This document shows positions 1 to 5,774 of a stretch of 10,958 nt of DNA, piece by piece (within the stretch, counting starts at the first letter, position 1; each line of letters starts with the position of its first letter). Source of the stretch: Desulfurococcales archaeon (GTDB lineage Archaea > Thermoproteota > Thermoprotei_A > Sulfolobales > NBVN01); NCBI GenBank assembly GCA_023255965.1, contig JAGDWE010000077.1, forward strand, positions 1-10,958, written 5' to 3'. A model generated the notes under the pieces. The model searched no databases. It was not told the DNA's origin and saw nothing but the letters and a program-made list of their open reading frames with translations. Position numbers and translations under genes: made by a program.

Positions 1-1
1 A

Positions 2-142
2 AAAGGAACGAGCCCAATGGTCATGAAGTCGGCTGCAGCCCTCACCTTCCTTCCCAGCTCCCCGCTCGAGCCTTCACATCTACTGCATACTCAAACACCA
101 CCTGCATCGAGGGCATTTACAGCTGGGAGCCTCGTCCTTTAG
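2..142 (+). CDS. tnpB: C-terminal tail of IS200/IS605-family TnpB (partial, runs off left edge)
   Basis: An open frame enters from the left edge and stops at TAG 140-142. It reads as a Pro/Ser/Ala-rich low-complexity tail (GTSPMVMKSA near its start, AGSLVL at its end). Such tails follow the zinc-finger and RuvC regions in archaeal TnpB proteins. The frame itself is not diagnostic. The stronger evidence is its position: the stop lies inside a hairpin (130-151) of the type that ends archaeal tnpB elements and forms the scaffold of their guide RNA. TnpB is an RNA-guided nuclease that favours retention of its transposon. The catalytic part would lie left of the window, so it cannot be judged intact or broken. 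Frame 1 is also open to 171 but has no recognisable content. Confidence 0.45.
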   Translation, partial: KGTSPMVMKSAAALTFLPSSPLEPSHLLHTQTPPASRAFTAGSLVL

Positions 143-157
143 GGCGGGAGGAGGTCA
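121..157 (+). mobile_element. Right end of an IS200/IS605-type element with omega-RNA scaffold hairpin
   Basis: CCTCGTCC (130-137) can pair, around a TTTA loop and one bulge, with GGGCGGGAGG (142-151), and AGGTC follows. A GC-rich hairpin overlapping the tnpB stop and ending in GGAGGAGGTCA is characteristic of archaeal tnpB elements. It is the 3' scaffold of the omega RNA, with the guide read from flanking DNA just beyond. The boundary near 157 is supported because antiporter-like coding begins immediately after it. A second copy lies at 3071-3112 (15 of 16 bases identical in the core). Confidence 0.55.
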
Positions 158-356
158 GAGGAATCCAAGGTTAGGACTTATTTATGGAGTAGCCGTGAAT
201 GCCCGAAGTGCTTTAGGGCCAGCAGCAATACTATTAGCCCTTGAATACGGACTAACAACCATTAAAGCGCACAGCACGGCTATGCCGTTATCAGTATTGA
301 CATCCGCATTAACACCGCTACTACTCTGCACCATCTACGGCCGGACGCGTATTTAG
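157..356 (+). pseudogene. 3' remnant of a Na+/H+ antiporter (CPA family) gene
   Basis: The frame ending at TAG 354-356 is open back through the element boundary at about 157 and encodes roughly 65 residues. It contains GVAVNARSALGPAAI, then LLALEYGL, then SVLTSALTPLLL. This matches the last two membrane helices of cation/proton antiporters, where an N-(A/P)-R-G-like motif is followed by a helix, a short loop, and an LTxxLTP helix. Only this C-terminal end is present; the 5' part is replaced by the tnpB-type element. The only internal start in frame, GTG 195, would give a 53-residue fragment unlikely to transport ions. I infer the element inserted into the antiporter gene, or that a deletion joined the two. 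Family assignment rests on pattern recognition, not a search. Confidence 0.5.
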
Positions 357-370
357 CTGGTGTAGCATTA

Positions 371-382
371 AACGAATTTTAC
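371..382 (+). promoter_or_regulatory. TATA-box promoter of the ROK kinase gene
   Basis: AACGAATTTTAC is an A/T-rich box centred near 377, about 26 nt ahead of the GTG at 403. That is the standard archaeal distance from TATA centre to transcription start, which would make the mRNA leaderless and favours GTG 403 over the in-frame TTG at 415. No Shine-Dalgarno sequence precedes the start, in agreement. Confidence 0.5.
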
Positions 383-402
383 CACTAGAATACCGTGAGT
401 TC

Positions 403-1407
403 GTGGGGTCTGAATTGAGCAAGTTCGTAGTTGCAGTAGATGTAGGTGCAACGAACCTAAGGGCCTCGATATTCACATTGGACGGAGGTCAGCTTAAGAC
501 GTTAACCGTTAGAACCCCCACCGAAGGCCATAGGGACACCATAGCCGAGCTCATATATGAGCTGGTTATTAAGTTAGTTGATGATTTGGGTTTAAGCCTT
601 AAGGAATTGCAGGGCATTGGAGTAGGTAGTATAGGACCCCTCAACATTAGGGCTGGGGAAGTGGTTAACACTCCCAACCTCCCCATCAAGAACTTCAGGT
701 TAAGGAAGCCGTTAATCGAGCTCTTCAACACTAGTAGAGTTTATGTGGTTAATGACTGCGTAGCGGCAGTATGGGGTGAGAGGAACTTCGGCCTAGGTAT
801 TGGAGTAAGCAATTTAGTGTACCTAACAATAAGCACTGGCGTAGGTGCTGGCGTGATAGTAGATGGTAACTTACTCCTAGGTAAGGACGGTAATGCCCAT
901 GAAGTAGGCCATCTAGTGGTTAGGTACGATGGTATTAGATGTGGATGTGGCGGTATAGGTCATTGGGAGGCCTACGTATCAGGTAACGCCATACCTAAGT
1001 ATGTAAGGTACTACGTAAGTACCGTAGGATATAGGCGTAGGTCACGCGTAAGCGAGCTGCTAGATCATGGTGACGTAAGTCCTGAGGAATTCTTTAAGTT
1101 GGTTAGGGACGGTGATGAACTAGCTGTGGAAATATGTAACACCTTATGCGTTATTAACGCGGCCGGACTAGCTAGCGTGATAAATGCTTACGACCCAGAG
1201 CTAATTAGCGTAGGGGGGTCTGTAGCGCTAAACAACTACGACCTAATAATAGAGCCCTCAACTAAGTACCTAAGTAACTATGTAATTAATAGAGTTCCCC
1301 GGATAGCTCCAACGGCGTTTGGGAAGGACTCGGTACTAGTTGGTGCTGCATCGTTAGTTATAAACCCCCCTAAAGAGCTATTAAGGATCTACGGCGAATC
1401 CGCTTAA
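403..1407 (+). CDS. ROK-family ATP-dependent hexokinase/glucokinase
   Basis: Predicted cytosolic sugar kinase that phosphorylates glucose (possibly other hexoses) at C6 with ATP, feeding glycolysis and glucose-phosphate supply. The 334 residues match the usual ROK length. The N-terminal phosphate-binding motif is DVGAT (13-17), the probable catalytic base is D118 in VVND, and TGVGAG (145-150) is the second nucleotide-binding loop. The ROK metal site is visible as H170 in EVGH, followed by C180-x-C182-GG-x-G-H187-W-E189. The usual third Cys is His here; as I recall, crenarchaeal members often carry GHWEA, so this is probably a working variant. The GTG 403 start fits the TATA spacing; TTG 415 would cost only four residues. 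An HD-domain gene follows after 35 nt and may be cotranscribed. Substrate breadth cannot be read from sequence. Confidence 0.88.
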   Translation: MGSELSKFVVAVDVGATNLRASIFTLDGGQLKTLTVRTPTEGHRDTIAELIYELVIKLVDDLGLSLKELQGIGVGSIGPLNIRAGEVVNTPNLPIKNFRLRKPLIELFNTSRVYVVNDCVAAVWGERNFGLGIGVSNLVYLTISTGVGAGVIVDGNLLLGKDGNAHEVGHLVVRYDGIRCGCGGIGHWEAYVSGNAIPKYVRYYVSTVGYRRRSRVSELLDHGDVSPEEFFKLVRDGDELAVEICNTLCVINAAGLASVINAYDPELISVGGSVALNNYDLIIEPSTKYLSNYVINRVPRIAPTAFGKDSVLVGAASLVINPPKELLRIYGESA

Positions 1408-1432
1408 ATACCGGCCTATGCGATTTAGTTAC

Positions 1433-1438
1433 AGGTGG
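1433..1438 (+). promoter_or_regulatory. Shine-Dalgarno site for the HD-domain gene
   Basis: AGGTGG/GGTGGT lies 5-8 nt ahead of ATG 1443 and matches the archaeal anti-SD core, fixing that start. TTAAATA at 1404-1410 could be a TATA box for a separate short-leader transcript. Confidence 0.5.
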
Positions 1439-1442
1439 TTAA

Positions 1443-1994
1443 ATGATTAGTAGGGAGGAAGCAATTAACTTGCTTCATAAGTACCTCTCAAACGATAGGA
1501 ACCTAAAACACTGCCTAGCCGTTGAAGCAATTATGAGAGCATTAGCGCGTAGGTTGGGTGAGGATGAAGTACTATGGGGCTTAGTTGGCCTACTTCATGA
1601 TATAGATTACGAGCTGGTTGGTAGGGACTTAAGTAGGCATGGACTAGTCGCAGCCGAGTTATTGAGGGGACTGCTTCCCAGCGATGCGCTAGATGCTATT
1701 GGGGCACATAATGAACTAACTGGTAAGGCCTTGGATACCAAATTAGCCTACGCACTTAAGGCGTCAGACCACATATCGGGGTTAATAATTGCTACAGCGC
1801 TCGTTATGCCTAATAAGAGGTTAAGTGAGGTTAAGGCTGAGACGGTTATTAAGAAATTTAGGCAGAAGGACTTCGCCAAGGGCGTTAACAGGGATAAAAT
1901 ACTTCTATGCGGGAAGTTAGGATTAAGTCTAGAGGAATTCGTCGAGGTATCGCTTAATGCGCTTAAGGAAGTAAGTAGCGAATTAGGGCTCTAA
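1443..1994 (+). CDS. HD-domain metal-dependent phosphohydrolase (COG2316-like)
   Basis: A 183-residue soluble protein whose first 110 residues form an HD-superfamily fold. Metal ligands follow the expected order: H23 (LKHCLAVEA), the doublet H52-D53 (LLHDIDYE), H66, H89 (GAHNE) and D109 (SDHISG). HDIDYE and ALKASDHI are typical of the small HD hydrolases often annotated as HDIG or COG2316. These hydrolyse phosphoester bonds in nucleotides or related compounds, but the substrate here is unknown. The C-terminal 60 residues are Lys/Glu-rich and helical, with no membrane segment. It sits 35 nt after the ROK kinase and ends directly against the convergent HAD phosphatase with zero spacer. A link to sugar metabolism is suggested only by proximity. 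Confidence 0.75.
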   Translation: MISREEAINLLHKYLSNDRNLKHCLAVEAIMRALARRLGEDEVLWGLVGLLHDIDYELVGRDLSRHGLVAAELLRGLLPSDALDAIGAHNELTGKALDTKLAYALKASDHISGLIIATALVMPNKRLSEVKAETVIKKFRQKDFAKGVNRDKILLCGKLGLSLEEFVEVSLNALKEVSSELGL

Positions 1995-2516
1995 TCAATA
2001 AGCTGGCTTAAAGTACCTACTCAGACCTCCTTCACTACCCTCCCACACCACCCTATAGCCGTCGCCTTCATGCAGGTAGAGGGCTATCTGAGGATACAGC
2101 AATTTAACTTTCTTCAACACCTTTAAGTCGTCATCATGGTATTCAACTATGTTAAGCCCGCTCTCAAGCGCCCTCTTAATTAATTCTACCTTAATTACAT
2201 CTGATGGTCTATAGTCGTTATCCTTCCTCATATAACATATTAGCGGTCTAAAGCCGTAATACCTGGATATCTGCTCTAATGTGAGGTTATATAGCCTACG
2301 GGGCCTACCGCTTATTATCACTATCTTACCCTCCCTAATTCTACAGCTAATTAACTCGTAGACCGCCTCCCTAGGCTTATCTAAATGAATTAACTCTTCA
2401 TTAAAGAACTCATCCCAGAAATTGGTTCCCCTATACACCGACCTCTCCCTAGCTACGTTTAATCTAGCGCTTACGTCGAATAAGACGCCGTCGACGTCGA
2501 AGGCGAAGCACTTCAT
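1995..2516 (-). CDS. HAD-superfamily phosphatase resembling the T4 polynucleotide-kinase phosphatase domain
   Basis: 173 residues, near minimal size for a HAD phosphatase without a large cap. HAD motif I is D7-V-D9-G at the extreme N-terminus, motif II is S69 in ISGRPR, motif III is probably K109, and motif IV is D128-D129-D130 in YHDDD. The stretch from SGRPR through a Thr, a helix, MRKDNDYR and VIKVEL closely follows the layout of the phosphatase half of T4 polynucleotide kinase. A 3'-phosphate or nucleotide phosphatase is therefore a reasonable guess, but no kinase domain is attached. It starts at ATG 2516 because motif I leaves no room for a later start. It diverges from the membrane-protein gene at 2595, and its TGA abuts the TAA of the HD gene. 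Substrate not established. Confidence 0.75.
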   Translation of the reverse strand: MKCFAFDVDGVLFDVSARLNVARERSVYRGTNFWDEFFNEELIHLDKPREAVYELISCRIREGKIVIISGRPRRLYNLTLEQISRYYGFRPLICYMRKDNDYRPSDVIKVELIKRALESGLNIVEYHDDDLKVLKKVKLLYPQIALYLHEGDGYRVVWEGSEGGLSRYFKPAY

Positions 2517-2530
2517 TTGGCGCCTAGACC

Positions 2531-2594
2531 AATTAACTTACGTACTTAATTAAGTTTTAAATATTGGAGGATCATTATTCTGTATGGTGATAAC
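2531..2594. promoter_or_regulatory. Divergent promoter region between the HAD phosphatase and small membrane protein genes
   Basis: GTTTTAAATATT (2554-2565) is a strong A/T box. On the plus strand it predicts transcription start near 2586-2590, giving a very short leader before GTG 2595. On the minus strand either this box (read as AATATTTAAAAC) or the closer TTAATTAAG (2547-2553) could serve the HAD gene. GGTGAT (2586-2591) just before GTG 2595 is SD-like. The ATG at 2584 ends after four codons and is not the start. Confidence 0.45.
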
Positions 2595-2891
2595 GTGAGT
2601 AGGGATCAGGCGATGGGATTAGGGCTCGTACTTATTTCGGTAATAGTCATCCTGGTCTACGGTTGGTTGGTGTTCTTAAGCGATTTCGCCATAATCGTCC
2701 TTAAGTTAACGGGCTTCATAGCTGTGGCAGGCATCTTCGGGATTATCGCATGGATTGGATATACCTTAGCTACGACGCCGCCGCCGAAACCCATCGAGGA
2801 AATAGAGAAGGAGATTGAGGAGGAGCTTAAGAGGTTAGAGAGTAGTGAGAAAGTAGGCAGGGAGGTAGGGCAGGCGACTTCATCCAGCTAA
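2595..2891 (+). CDS. Small two-helix membrane protein with charged cytoplasmic tail, function unknown
   Basis: 98 residues. After a short hydrophilic N-terminus come two hydrophobic helices, about 6-28 (LGLVLISVIVILVYGWLVFL) and about 30-57, with a short turn between. A sharply conserved-looking junction, GYTLATTPPPKPIEEIEKEI, leads into a Glu/Lys-rich amphipathic or coiled-coil helix (about 69-85) and a disordered Gly/Ser tail. The Lys after the PPP run suggests the tail faces the cytoplasm. From memory, small proteins with the same TTPPPKPIEEIEKE junction occur across Crenarchaeota without an assigned function; I could not check this. Start GTG 2595 is preceded by GGTGAT; the in-frame ATG at 2613 would trim six residues. 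It could be a small scaffold or regulatory subunit of a membrane complex, but nothing shows this directly. Confidence 0.75.
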   Translation: MSRDQAMGLGLVLISVIVILVYGWLVFLSDFAIIVLKLTGFIAVAGIFGIIAWIGYTLATTPPPKPIEEIEKEIEEELKRLESSEKVGREVGQATSSS

Positions 2892-2899
2892 CGACTTAA

Positions 2900-3028
2900 C
2901 TACCCAAGGATGGACGTTCCCTTCAACATCGACTCAGCTACGAGTCCCCGGTAAATACCTCTAGGCTTTTTAAATGCATCACGTACGACTAGGTCGTAGG
3001 GCTCTAAAGGTATTTCACGATTAAGCAC
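2900..3028 (-). CDS. Possible 42-residue ORF or gene remnant, unrecognised
   Basis: GTG 3026-3028 opens a 42-codon frame ending at TAG 2900-2902. The peptide is unusually protein-like for a chance frame (EPYDLVVRDAF, then RGIYRGLVAE). I recognise no family. It overlaps the nested inverted repeat at 2953-3015, so part of its apparent order may come from the palindromes. No SD site precedes it; only a weak A/T box (3047-3055, minus) lies at the right distance. It may be a remnant carried by the mobile element inferred here. Confidence 0.2.
   Translation of the reverse strand: MLNREIPLEPYDLVVRDAFKKPRGIYRGLVAESMLKGTSILG
2953..3015. repeat. Nested inverted repeat (12-bp outer arms, 6-bp inner hairpin)
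   Basis: Outer arms AAATACCTCTAG (2953-2964) and CTAAAGGTATTT (3004-3015) are reverse complements at 11 of 12 positions. Inside lies a perfect hairpin, TACGAC (2984-2989), TAG loop, GTCGTA (2993-2998). A T run, CTTTTT (2965-2970), follows the left outer arm and could end transcription from the membrane-protein gene. It may instead be the left end of a small IS605-derived element whose right end is at 3071-3112. Confidence 0.55.
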
Positions 3029-3070
3029 TTATACGTCGTGGACGGTGGTAATTACGGATGTAGGCCTGAG

Positions 3071-3112
3071 TAGATGGAGGAGCTCCGGTCACTAAGGGCA
3101 GGAGGAGGTCTG
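3071..3112 (+). mobile_element. Second, decayed copy of the tnpB-element right end
   Basis: AGGGCAGGAGGAGGTC (3095-3110) matches 141-156 at 15 of 16 bases. The upstream part (AGCTCCGGTCACTA) also resembles the first copy (AGCCTCGTCCTTT), allowing for small gaps, and can still pair with GGAGGAG. No tnpB frame precedes it. It is therefore a solo right end, a short non-autonomous element with the palindrome at 2953-3015, or a stand-alone guide-RNA scaffold. Confidence 0.45.
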
Positions 3113-3151
3113 TTCCAACATCCATCCTAACATCAAACAGTAGGTGCTTGA

Positions 3152-4375
3152 TTAGCGTATTTGAGGACGTAGGATGCTTAACTCAAGCACTGTTAGGGCG
3201 GCACTCAATAGGCAATATGCATTTGTTGGGGGGCCGTAGGGCGAGAAGTACCTATGCACCTCACCGCTCGCACCTCCCTTAGATGACATATAGTAAAGAT
3301 GGTCGCTAGTGCTTAAATACCTCCATATACGAATCAGCTCATCATCGCCGAGGTCCTTAAGCAATTTAAGTAATGATTTATGTCTATTGAATATTGTCCT
3401 TTGCTCTTCACTACCTAGCCAGGCACTTAAATCCTTCTCAACATCTGCCCAACTAATGGTTTCATCAACAGGTACCTTAAATGAGTCCACGGGATCAAAT
3501 AAGCTGATGGCCTCCGAAACAGATAGCGCCTGAATCCCCTCTTTAGCCATTAATTTAAATAAATGAGCTAAGAAGTCGAATATCCCGGTATCAGCGCTGT
3601 GGTGCTCACCAAATGTTTCATAGTCCATGGCTATGACTATTAAATCTCCTGGCGACCTAAGCAACCAATCTACGTACTTATCCGCGAATAACGGGTACTG
3701 ATCCCATGATTTATTACTAAATCTAAACGCTATGTCATCGCTTAACCTATAGTTCCTGGTAAGTACCTTAATACCACATGAAGCGGAGTAAACGTGATTA
3801 GGGCTCCTACCGTTTAATATGCGGTCGACTCCCTCGGTAAATACCGCATTAAAGCCGAGGTCACGTACCACCTCAGCAATTAATTCATTATAGATCATCT
3901 CGGTATTAACGAAGGCAGCGACCTTAGTATTAAATAGCTCCTGTATGTTGCGTACCTGCTTCATAACCTGGTATGTGAATTCCGATGGATCATCATATAG
4001 CGAGACTAAGCTATGGTAGTATGGCTCTGCAACGACCTCAGCTAGTTCAAGATATACCAATTCCTTAAATAACTCAACGACTTCAGGCATGTGGTTAATT
4101 AGTTGCTCAAGTAAGGTGCCCGAGAAACTAAAGTTAACTTTATGGAAGCCGTTGAACTCCCTCAGGGAATTGATTAACAACTTAGTGGCCGGTATGTAGC
4201 ATCTGCTACTAACCTTCCTAAGTATCTCCTCATTTAATCTACTATTGAATAGTAGATCCTGTAGGCCGCCGTAGTTTAGATTGGCCACCTCGTTAAGCAG
4301 GCCATTAGTGAATCCAGTCCTCAGCCTATATGGCTGATGCACCTCGAAGAGCATCAAAACGTATTTAACCATCAC
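3152..4375 (-). CDS. GH57-family alpha-glucan hydrolase/transferase (alpha-amylase-like)
   Basis: 407 residues, soluble, no signal peptide, so it should act on intracellular glucan. GH57 motifs appear in order: motif 1 FEVHQPYRL (H13-Q-P), motif 2 AEVVAEPYYHSL (E117), motif 3 AAFVNTEM with the predicted nucleophile E159, and motif 4 IAMDYETFGEHH with the predicted acid/base D251. The length suits the compact archaeal amylase-like group rather than the larger branching enzymes. Activity could be alpha-amylase or 4-alpha-glucanotransferase; sequence alone does not decide. It is the second gene of a minus-strand pair, about 16 nt after the nucleotidyltransferase stop, and faces the glycogen synthase operon across the divergent promoter. 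GTG 4375 is the outermost start, but ATG 4372 lies better behind GGTGGT and is probably used. A decayed mobile-element end lies just past its stop. Confidence 0.85.
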   Translation of the reverse strand: MMVKYVLMLFEVHQPYRLRTGFTNGLLNEVANLNYGGLQDLLFNSRLNEEILRKVSSRCYIPATKLLINSLREFNGFHKVNFSFSGTLLEQLINHMPEVVELFKELVYLELAEVVAEPYYHSLVSLYDDPSEFTYQVMKQVRNIQELFNTKVAAFVNTEMIYNELIAEVVRDLGFNAVFTEGVDRILNGRSPNHVYSASCGIKVLTRNYRLSDDIAFRFSNKSWDQYPLFADKYVDWLLRSPGDLIVIAMDYETFGEHHSADTGIFDFLAHLFKLMAKEGIQALSVSEAISLFDPVDSFKVPVDETISWADVEKDLSAWLGSEEQRTIFNRHKSLLKLLKDLGDDELIRIWRYLSTSDHLYYMSSKGGASGEVHRYFSPYGPPTNAYCLLSAALTVLELSILRPQIR

Positions 4376-4382
4376 ACCACCT
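4376..4382 (-). promoter_or_regulatory. Shine-Dalgarno site of the GH57 gene
   Basis: On the minus strand AGGTGGT precedes GTG 4375 with no gap and ATG 4372 with a 3-nt gap. It lies in the short gap after the nucleotidyltransferase stop, supporting ATG 4372 as the start and an operon with separate ribosome loading. Confidence 0.5.
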
Positions 4383-4390
4383 ACGGCACA

Positions 4391-5674
4391 TTAAGTTAGT
4401 ATGGAGTCCTTAATAGCCGTAGATCCAGGTATGATTTTATGAGGCCATATCTTAGAATTCGTTATTATTGAGCCGTCCCCTACCACTACGCCATTCCCCA
4501 GCACGCTGTCCCTAACCACAACGTTATCCCCTATCACTGCATGCCTACCGATAATGCTATTAACGATCACAACGTTGCTTCCTATGTTACATCTATCCAT
4601 AATCACGGAGTCCTCAATGAGCGATTCATTGCCCACAATTACGTAGTGGTCGATCACGGAGTTAACGACCCTCACCTTCCTACCTAGGAATATATGTCTA
4701 CCCAGTAGTACGTCGCCCTCAATACTTAAGTCGTTGGACCTCAGCCTATCAATTATCGACCTATGAAGAGCCTTGGACATCAACGTCTTACCCATGAACT
4801 TAATTCCATTATATGTTGTGGAGACCTCCAACTCCTCATTACTTAAACTCCTAAGCAGGTACTTACAGGCCTCTAAGTAGCTCTCCGGGGTACCTACATC
4901 AAACCAGTAGCTCCTAGTGATGTAGCCGTATATCGGGTACTTACACTTAATTAAAGCCGGTATCACGTGTCTACCGAAGTCTAAGTTGCCTGAGTCGTAT
5001 AGGGATCTACCTACATCCGTATTAAAGAAGTCCCTGAACTCAGGTGATAGCAGGTATATACCGGTATTTATTAGGTTAGATGGTGCCTCAGATGGGTTAG
5101 TGGGCTTCTCGATGAAGCCCTCTATGAGGCCTCCATCACCTAGTTTAGCAACCCCGTACAACCTTAACCTACTTAGGTCCTCCAACTCCCTTAAGACTAT
5201 GGTCATGTACGCGTCTTTACTGACGTGGTAGTTCCATAGATCGCTTAATGATATATCGAAGACTATATCGCCTTGGACTACTAGTACCGGGTCACGTAGG
5301 TCGTAGTACTCCATTACTATCTTCACTGACTCGGCATTCCCCCTAGTGACTACGTTAGGTTGATACCTAATCCTAACTTCCTCATACGTTAGCCCTAGTT
5401 TATGGGTAACCCCCTCGCCGCTCCCTAGGTGATCGAATAATCCAATGTAATTGACGTAGCCGCTGACCCCTAAGTAGAATTCCCTAATGCCCTGCCTTGC
5501 GAGCTTCATGATCGTAAAATCTATTAGAGGCCTATTTAAGAATCTAATCATAGCTTTAGATGTATCAACAGTTAATGGGTATAGCCTTGTGCCTAGGCCT
5601 CCTAACGGGATTATTGCCTTATTTAAAACTAGACCAACAATATGTGATTTCCCGTAATTATCGATGCTTAGCAA
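4391..5674 (-). CDS. Sugar-1-phosphate nucleotidyltransferase (probable glucose-1-phosphate ADP/UDP-transferase)
   Basis: 427 residues. The N-terminal Rossmann-like domain has the nucleotide loop GGLGTRLYPLT (25-35) with K40 downstream, the metal-binding QGD (134-136), FIEKP (187-191) at the sugar site, NTGIY (203-207) and WFDVGTPESY (257-266). About residues 310-425 are hexapeptide repeats of a left-handed beta helix (IEDSVIMDRCNIGSNVVIV and similar), as in GlgC-like enzymes where it drives oligomerisation or regulation. It should make the nucleotide-glucose donor for the divergent glycogen synthase; the choice of ADP, UDP or dTDP is not readable. The GH57 gene follows closely. TTG 5674 is the only usable start upstream of the catalytic loop, giving an 18-residue leader not typical of the family. 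The ATG at 5678 is in another frame and stops after six codons. Confidence 0.85.
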   Translation of the reverse strand: MLSIDNYGKSHIVGLVLNKAIIPLGGLGTRLYPLTVDTSKAMIRFLNRPLIDFTIMKLARQGIREFYLGVSGYVNYIGLFDHLGSGEGVTHKLGLTYEEVRIRYQPNVVTRGNAESVKIVMEYYDLRDPVLVVQGDIVFDISLSDLWNYHVSKDAYMTIVLRELEDLSRLRLYGVAKLGDGGLIEGFIEKPTNPSEAPSNLINTGIYLLSPEFRDFFNTDVGRSLYDSGNLDFGRHVIPALIKCKYPIYGYITRSYWFDVGTPESYLEACKYLLRSLSNEELEVSTTYNGIKFMGKTLMSKALHRSIIDRLRSNDLSIEGDVLLGRHIFLGRKVRVVNSVIDHYVIVGNESLIEDSVIMDRCNIGSNVVIVNSIIGRHAVIGDNVVVRDSVLGNGVVVGDGSIITNSKIWPHKIIPGSTAIKDSILT

Positions 5675-5774
5675 GCATATTAATCTTTACCTTAATTAAC
5701 TATTTAAGTAATTTAAACTCATATTTAACGCTGTAAGTTAGTTTTAGGGGATTCATAGGAGGGTACCTGAATCC
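5675..5774. promoter_or_regulatory. Divergent promoter region of the glycogen genes
   Basis: CTATTTAAGT (5700-5709) read on the minus strand is a TATA box predicting transcription start near 5678, a leader of only a few nt before TTG 5674. ATATTTAACG (5721-5730) on the plus strand predicts a start near 5750. AGGAGGG (5757-5763) then sits in the short leader of the glycogen synthase. The boxes are about 20 bp apart, so the two operons could compete or be coregulated. TTAATTAA (5692-5699) adds to the A/T-rich core. Confidence 0.5.

Noticed and set aside
195..356. Independent 53-residue membrane protein from GTG 195
   Set aside because: The open frame and antiporter-like residues continue upstream of GTG 195 to the element boundary, so a truncated antiporter remnant explains it better.
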